The position numbers were made by a program, and so were the translations under genes. Below are positions 60,326-64,000 of a DNA stretch of 64,000 nt, piece after piece (the first letter of the stretch is position 1; the number at the start of each line of letters is the position of its first letter). Source of the DNA: Edaphobacter dinghuensis (GTDB lineage Bacteria > Acidobacteriota > Terriglobia > Terriglobales > Acidobacteriaceae); NCBI RefSeq assembly GCF_014640335.1, contig NZ_BMGT01000002.1, positions 496,001 to 560,000 of the forward strand, given 5' to 3'. The notes under the pieces were generated by a model. The model had not been told where the DNA came from and ran no database searches. It was given only the letters and a program-made list of their open reading frames with translations.

Positions 60326-60703
60326 TTAGCAATATTTGGGAATGATATCGCGGACACCTTCGACAAAGGCTGCGGGATCGAACTCTGTGCGCACAATCTC
60401 GTCGGGACAGTCGGTGAGAATGGCGACGCGCCAGTTGCAGACAAAGGCAATCAATTGTCCCGGCTGAGCCGTCTTGATCTCAGAGCATAGATGCTCGGCT
60501 GCGCTGATTCCCGTCTCCCCTTCAACGTCGATCAGGACAAGATCATAAGGTCGTGCCCAAAACATAGACATCCCCTCGGCATGGCTGAGAGTCGATTCAA
60601 CATCGAAACCCGAAAGACGAAGAATCTGATCGCGCAACGGACGTAGCATCTCGCGGGAACAGATATGCAGAATAGTTTGTTTATTGCCTGTTAGCGGTTC
60701 CAT
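60326..60703 (-). CDS. Receiver-like protein with degenerate phosphorylation site
   Basis: A 125-residue single domain with the alpha/beta order of a response-regulator receiver: ILHICSREMLRPLRDQILRLSGFDVESTLSHAEGMSMF, YDLVLIDVEGE and QLIAFVCNWR. The Asp of LVLID is retained, but the usual acidic pair in strand 1 (here HICSRE) and the conserved Lys near the end are missing, so ordinary phosphorylation is unlikely. It may act by dimerisation or binding. It has no output domain and no kinase neighbour. Confidence 0.7.
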   Translation of the reverse strand: MEPLTGNKQTILHICSREMLRPLRDQILRLSGFDVESTLSHAEGMSMFWARPYDLVLIDVEGETGISAAEHLCSEIKTAQPGQLIAFVCNWRVAILTDCPDEIVRTEFDPAAFVEGVRDIIPKYC

Positions 60704-60882
60704 GATTGCGTTAGCTAGTCTCGCCCCTGCCGATATTGTAAATGCCGGTTTCTTCTTCGAAATTTCACCCGTAACGCTGTGTTAGGCATTGGCAACGCAT
60801 TTTGATTCAATAACTTGAGCTCCAAGCCGCGTTTAAATACTCAATACTAAAACGCTTAAAAAGCCGTCGTTTACAAAGAATC

Positions 60883-60906
60883 AGGCCCAACGATATCGTT
60901 GGGCCT
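60883..60906 (-). terminator. nuoI terminator hairpin
   Basis: A perfect 24-base palindrome (arms AGGCCCAACGAT and ATCGTTGGGCCT) 42 bases after the nuoI stop. The minus strand continues GATTCTTTG, a weak U-tract; the plus strand continues TTTGACTTTT. Confidence 0.7.
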
Positions 60907-60947
60907 TTTGACTTTTCTCTACACCGATTGCAGCTCTTTCAGACTGT

Positions 60948-61451
60948 CTAGGCGAGCATCTCGGCTTTATCTTTATCAGAACGGACAGCGTCGGGAAGCT
61001 TTTGCGTGGGGACGAGCAGATCCTCTTTGCGCATGACGAGATTGGTGGCGTTGAGGCTGGCAAGCTCAAAGCCGTGGCCGTGCGTGATGGCATCCGTCGG
61101 GCAAGCCTCGACACAATAGCCGCAGAAGATGCAGCGGTTGTAGTCGATGTTGTAGACCTTGGCGTAGCGCTCCGCAGAAGAGATACGGGTGGACTCGGTG
61201 TTCTCGGCCGCTTCAATATAGATGCAGTTTGACGGACAGGCTGCCGCGCAAAGAAAACAGGCGACACATTTTTCGAGGCCGTTCTCATCGCGCTGCAGTT
61301 GGTGCTTGCCGCGGAAACGCTCCTGAAATTTGGCCCCTCGCATCGGGCCTTTGCCGTCGGGGTAGTTTTCAACTTCGGTCGGCTGGAACATCTCCTTGAG
61401 GGTGATGCTCATCCCCTTGGCTATGGCTGCGGCTGCGCGTACTTTAGACAT
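60948..61451 (-). CDS. nuoI: NADH-quinone oxidoreductase subunit I (NuoI)-type ferredoxin
   Basis: Complex I subunit carrying clusters N6a and N6b. Two 4Fe-4S motifs are clear: CVACFLCAAACP and CIFCGYCVEACP. The N-terminus MSKVRAAAAIAKGMSITLKEMFQPTEVENYP and the GKHQLQRDENGLEKC linker match NuoI. Length 167 is normal. The remaining nuo genes are not in the window, so this is an isolated copy, either serving a distant operon or another redox enzyme. Confidence 0.88.
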   Translation of the reverse strand: MSKVRAAAAIAKGMSITLKEMFQPTEVENYPDGKGPMRGAKFQERFRGKHQLQRDENGLEKCVACFLCAAACPSNCIYIEAAENTESTRISSAERYAKVYNIDYNRCIFCGYCVEACPTDAITHGHGFELASLNATNLVMRKEDLLVPTQKLPDAVRSDKDKAEMLA

Positions 61452-61577
61452 ACTTTCAGTATAACGTGTGTGTCAGAAGAGTGTTGCCTAGAGGCAAACC
61501 AACTACTTGAAATAAAAATCTTATCTACTGCCTTATGCATGTCTGAAGTCGCCGGTTACACAAGATAGGATGTGGTT

Positions 61578-62117
61578 ATGAAGCCAATTCGATTTGCTGG
61601 CTATTTAGCAATCGCGGTGATTTTGGGCGGCAGCCTCTGTGTGATTCCCGCACGCGGCCAGGGAATGACAGAGCATGCTCACACCGAGGCTGCGCTATCG
61701 ACGAGCCTTACCCTCGTCATAGACGGCAAAGCGACGACTCTCTCCGTGACTGAGCTGCAGGCAATGCCGCAGAAGACGATTACCGTCCATAACCCGCATA
61801 CGAAGATGGATGAGAGCTATACCGGCGTGGAGTTGAGCGATCTGCTCGCAAAGTATGGTGTGGCTCTGGACAAGACAACGCAGCGGAAAATCCTGCGTAG
61901 CTATCTGCGCGTCGAAGGGGCGGATCACTATTTTGTGCTCTATTCCGCAGCAGAGGTTGAAGGCGAGATACACAACGGCGACGTTATTGTAGCTACCGGA
62001 ATGAATGGCGGTGGGCTGGGCGAAGACGGTGCAATCAAGCTGGTGGCCAGCCAGGACAAAAAGCCCATGCGATGGGTGCGAAACGTTACGAAGATCACGC
62101 TGGTAACGGTGGATTAG
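61578..62117 (+). CDS. Secreted sulfite-oxidase-fold (Oxidored_molyb) protein
   Basis: A 179-residue protein with an N-terminal signal peptide (FAGYLAIAVILGGSLCVIPARGQ). The mature part resembles a short version of the molybdopterin-binding sulfite-oxidase domain: LSVTELQAMPQKTITVHNP then YTGVELSDLLAKYGV and GGLGEDGAIKLVASQDKKPMRWVRNVTKITLV. The conserved Cys that ligates molybdenum is not evident, so cofactor binding is doubtful. AGGA is placed 8 bases before the ATG at 61578. It lies 11 bases before a LysR regulator gene on the same strand. Confidence 0.75.
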   Translation: MKPIRFAGYLAIAVILGGSLCVIPARGQGMTEHAHTEAALSTSLTLVIDGKATTLSVTELQAMPQKTITVHNPHTKMDESYTGVELSDLLAKYGVALDKTTQRKILRSYLRVEGADHYFVLYSAAEVEGEIHNGDVIVATGMNGGGLGEDGAIKLVASQDKKPMRWVRNVTKITLVTVD

Positions 62118-62128
62118 GGGGTGTCCTC

Positions 62129-63040
62129 ATGGACTTTGAACAACTGAAGACGTTCGTCGAGGTACAGCGGCAGAAGAGCTTTTCCAAGGCAGCCGAGAAA
62201 CTACGCATTACGCAGCCCGCAGTCTCAGCTCAGATTCGCTCGCTGGAGCGCGAGATCGGAGAGACGCTGTTCGACCGTAAAGGAGGCAAGGTCACCTTTA
62301 CCGCTGCCGGTCGTGTCTTTGAGCCGTTTGCCGAACATGCTCTGGATTGCCAGCGGCACATGATGATGATGGTGGCAGAGCAGCTGCGATCTCCGCGGGG
62401 AGAGGTTGGCATCAGCGCGCAGGAGTCCACCAGCCTGTATGTCTTGCCGGATGTATTTGTGGAGTTCAAAAAATATTATCCGAAGGTTGCGCTGAAGATT
62501 ATTCGCTCCGAGAGGGCACGCACGCTCGAGCTGCTGGCAAACCGCGAGATCGATTTCGGAGTCGTCTCTCTTCCTGTAAAAGATTCGCGCTTTACGGTAG
62601 AGACCATTCATCGCGATGAGCTGGTGCTTACGGTTCCCAAGGATCATCCACTGTCCTCGGCGAAAAATATCGGGGTGAAGGATATTGTGCAGTTTCCCTT
62701 TCTGCTGCCCAAACAGGGGCGGCAGCGGGAGCTGATTCTCAACATCTTTGGAATGCAGGATGTTCAGCCTAAGACCGTGATGGAGGTCGAGAGCGGCGAG
62801 CTTATGAAGCGCTTCATCCTGTCCGGCCTCGGTATCGGGTTTCTGCCAAGCGCCAACATCGCAGACGAGGTCAAACGCGGCGCGTTGGAGATTGTGAAGG
62901 TTGAATCGCTACGCCTCACCCGCGACCTGGGAATCGTCTATCTCAAGGAAAAATCAATGACGCGGGCAACAAAGGCGTTTCTGGAGATTGCCACACGTGA
63001 TGTGGGCGGGCCGGGGTCTGCAGGGCTGCCGACTGAATGA
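62129..63040 (+). CDS. LysR family transcriptional regulator
   Basis: LysR-type activator. The N-terminal helix-turn-helix is MDFEQLKTFVEVQRQKSFSKAAEKLRITQPAVSAQIRSLEREIG, with a periplasmic-binding-protein-like effector domain from about residue 85 (GEVGISAQESTSLYVLPDVFVEFKKYYPKVALKI). The frame opens at 62072, but ATG 62129 starts at the helix-turn-helix with TTAGGGGGTG ahead; length 303. It directly follows the secreted sulfite-oxidase-fold gene in the same direction, so they may be co-transcribed; its targets are not known. Confidence 0.9.
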   Translation: MDFEQLKTFVEVQRQKSFSKAAEKLRITQPAVSAQIRSLEREIGETLFDRKGGKVTFTAAGRVFEPFAEHALDCQRHMMMMVAEQLRSPRGEVGISAQESTSLYVLPDVFVEFKKYYPKVALKIIRSERARTLELLANREIDFGVVSLPVKDSRFTVETIHRDELVLTVPKDHPLSSAKNIGVKDIVQFPFLLPKQGRQRELILNIFGMQDVQPKTVMEVESGELMKRFILSGLGIGFLPSANIADEVKRGALEIVKVESLRLTRDLGIVYLKEKSMTRATKAFLEIATRDVGGPGSAGLPTE

Positions 63041-63063
63041 CGCTGTTCCAAGTGGAAATATAA

Positions 63064-63099
63064 AAAAGCCCGCCGAGCTCTCACTCGATGCGGGCTTTT
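63064..63099. terminator. Bidirectional terminator between LysR and glnB genes
   Basis: AAAAGCCCGC pairs with GCGGGCTTTT, with an inner CGAG/CTCG stem. A- and T-runs at both sides let it stop both convergent transcripts. Confidence 0.85.
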
Positions 63100-63119
63100 C
63101 CATATCGGATGCGAACCCG

Positions 63120-63458
63120 TTATAAGGCCCGCTCTCCGCGTTCCTGGTTTCTTATACGGATCGCGTCTTCGGCTTTGAAGAGGAAGATCTTTCCATCGCC
63201 GATCTCGCCGGTCGCACCGTGCTTCACAATCGCTTCGATGATTGGCTCGACACGCTCGTCGGAGACGACAATTTCGACTCGCAGTTTGGGAATCAGGCTA
63301 ACCTCGTACTCCCGGCCACGATACGTCTCCGTGTGCCCCTTCTGCCTGCCGTGACCGCGAACCTCTCCTACTGTCATGCCCTCGACTCCAAGCTCTGAGA
63401 GTGCTTCCTTGATCGCGTCAAATCTGTTCGGTCTTACAATCGCCTCTATTTTTGTCAT
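63120..63458 (-). CDS. glnB: PII nitrogen regulatory protein
   Basis: Trimeric PII signalling protein sensing 2-oxoglutarate and ATP/ADP. It begins MTKIEAIVRPNRFDAIKEAL and carries the T-loop with Y51 (TYRGREYEVSLIPK), the uridylylation site in proteobacteria, and the B-loop TGEIGDGKIF. Length 112 is normal. It lies behind the ammonium transporter gene in the same direction, the usual amt-PII pairing, and likely gates that transporter (GlnK role). Confidence 0.95.
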   Translation of the reverse strand: MTKIEAIVRPNRFDAIKEALSELGVEGMTVGEVRGHGRQKGHTETYRGREYEVSLIPKLRVEIVVSDERVEPIIEAIVKHGATGEIGDGKIFLFKAEDAIRIRNQERGERAL

Positions 63459-63532
63459 GCTGTCCTCGCATCGATTTATCGGGTTGAATAGTGAGCTTCA
63501 GTAACTAGCAAAGAAATAGATAGTAAGACACA

Positions 63533-63559
63533 GGGGATGGCCGAAGCCCGGCCATCCCC
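63533..63559 (-). terminator. Hairpin between amt and glnB
   Basis: GGGGATGGCC pairs with GGCCATCCCC around a short loop, 5 bases after the amt stop. On the minus strand it continues TGTGTCTTAC with no U-tract, so it may allow partial read-through into glnB or protect the amt mRNA end. Confidence 0.55.
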
Positions 63560-63564
63560 GCAGA

Positions 63565-64000
63565 CTATTTTTCTGCATGCACCATGCCGGTAGGAGTCCC
63601 CAAAGTAGTGATGACATACTCTGGATAGGCAGAGATTCCATGCTCGTGCAGATCGAGACCATAGAGCTCGCCCTCTCTCGAAACACGCAACGTACCTGTC
63701 AGGTTCACCAGCCACATGACCAGCATCGCTACTGCGAATGTGGAGAGGGTGATGATCGCGCTACCGATGAACTGCGCCTTGAAGAGTGCCAACCCGCCGC
63801 CATAGAAGAGGCCCTTGAGAGGAGCACTATTGTCGGGGGCCAGCGGACCGGTTGCACCGTACTTCCCTACCGCAAACAAGCCGAGCGACAGCGTACCCCA
63901 TATACCGCAGATACCATGGACCGGCACTGCGCCGATGGGATCGTCAATGCGAAGCCACTCGAGCAATTCAACTCCGAAGACAACGATAACGCCAGCAACG
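63565..64000 (-). CDS. amt: Ammonium transporter, C-terminal part (cut by window edge)
   Basis: The visible part is about 145 C-terminal residues of an Amt/MEP/Rh channel, open through the right window edge. It contains the conserved DDPIGAVPVHGICGIWGTLSLGLFA segment with the second pore His, the last membrane helices (FIGSAIITLSTFAVAMLVMWLV), and a cytoplasmic tail (GLDLHEHGISAYPEY) that matches the C-terminal regulatory motif touched by PII. The glnB gene follows, so regulation of the pore by PII is expected. Confidence 0.92.
   Translation of the reverse strand, partial: VAGVIVVFGVELLEWLRIDDPIGAVPVHGICGIWGTLSLGLFAVGKYGATGPLAPDNSAPLKGLFYGGGLALFKAQFIGSAIITLSTFAVAMLVMWLVNLTGTLRVSREGELYGLDLHEHGISAYPEYVITTLGTPTGMVHAEK

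Noticed and set aside
60734-60743. GCCGATAT resembling a sigma-28 -10 box
   Set aside because: No -35 box at 11 bases upstream and no plus-strand gene follows.
1-64000. CRISPR arrays, prophage, insertion sequences or rRNA
   Set aside because: No regularly spaced identical repeats, no transposase, integrase or phage structural genes, and no rRNA sequence were seen.

Overview
The window is a GC-rich bacterial chromosome segment that reads as core genome of an Acidobacteriota member of the class Terriglobia (Edaphobacter/Granulicella/Terriglobus-like). The evidence is a mix of family content: HpnJ hopanoid radical-SAM protein, paired DUF507 proteins, DUF151 nuclease, trigger factor with a His-rich head, and several short secreted proteins with no recognised domain. 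This taxonomic call is inference from gene content only. No prophage, insertion sequence, CRISPR array or rRNA was seen. Both window ends cut genes: a secreted protein at the left edge and an ammonium transporter at the right edge.

Layout. 1-5.4 kb: a divergent regulatory region carrying several CG-centred palindromes, then a tightly overlapping operon for an activated amino sugar or nonulosonate precursor (4,6-dehydratase, hydrolysing 2-epimerase, aminotransferase, amidase). 5.4-13 kb: housekeeping genes, including ribosomal protein S1, a thioesterase, a family 2 glycosyltransferase, and the PLP synthase genes pdxS and pdxT split by an opposite-strand oxidoreductase. 13-20.6 kb: a flagellar cluster on the minus strand, transcribed flgF-flgG-flgA-flgH-flgI-flgJ-flgM-flgN-like-flgK-flgL. 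A consensus sigma-28 promoter lies just ahead of flgM, and a second near-consensus one drives the divergent cheY-like/cheX-like pair. The anti-sigma-28 factor FlgM is therefore encoded in the unit its target sigma factor transcribes.

21.6-31 kb: YceI, pirin and MarR genes with a MarR-type operator; two copies of a dispersed repeat flank the YceI gene. Then come two secreted proteins of unknown function, metE under a cobalamin riboswitch, ftcD, a PagL-type lipid A deacylase and yebC. 31-41.4 kb: lysA with a small PspC-domain protein, a TPR protein, aroA, a family 9 glycosyltransferase, miaB with a DUF151 nuclease, two tRNA-Glu genes (TTC and CTC), a third copy of the dispersed repeat, a DUF507 pair and a thioredoxin-fold ferredoxin.

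41.4-51.7 kb: recJ; an adaptor/TPR/TolC export set without its inner-membrane pump; hpnJ followed by two overlapping four-helix half-transporters; a family 5 uracil-DNA glycosylase; and a membrane-anchored mutarotase-fold protein. 51.7-58 kb: the protein quality control block tig-clpP-clpX-lon. 58-64 kb: thrC overlapping a ThiS/MoaD-type sulfur carrier, a degenerate receiver protein, nuoI, a secreted sulfite-oxidase-fold protein with a LysR regulator, and amt-glnB.

Start codons were moved from the longest open frame where a Shine-Dalgarno sequence, signal peptide or family alignment pointed to another codon; each change is stated in the entry. Most gene identities are secure from motifs. The least certain calls are the small hypothetical genes, the FlgN-like gene and all regulatory sites.
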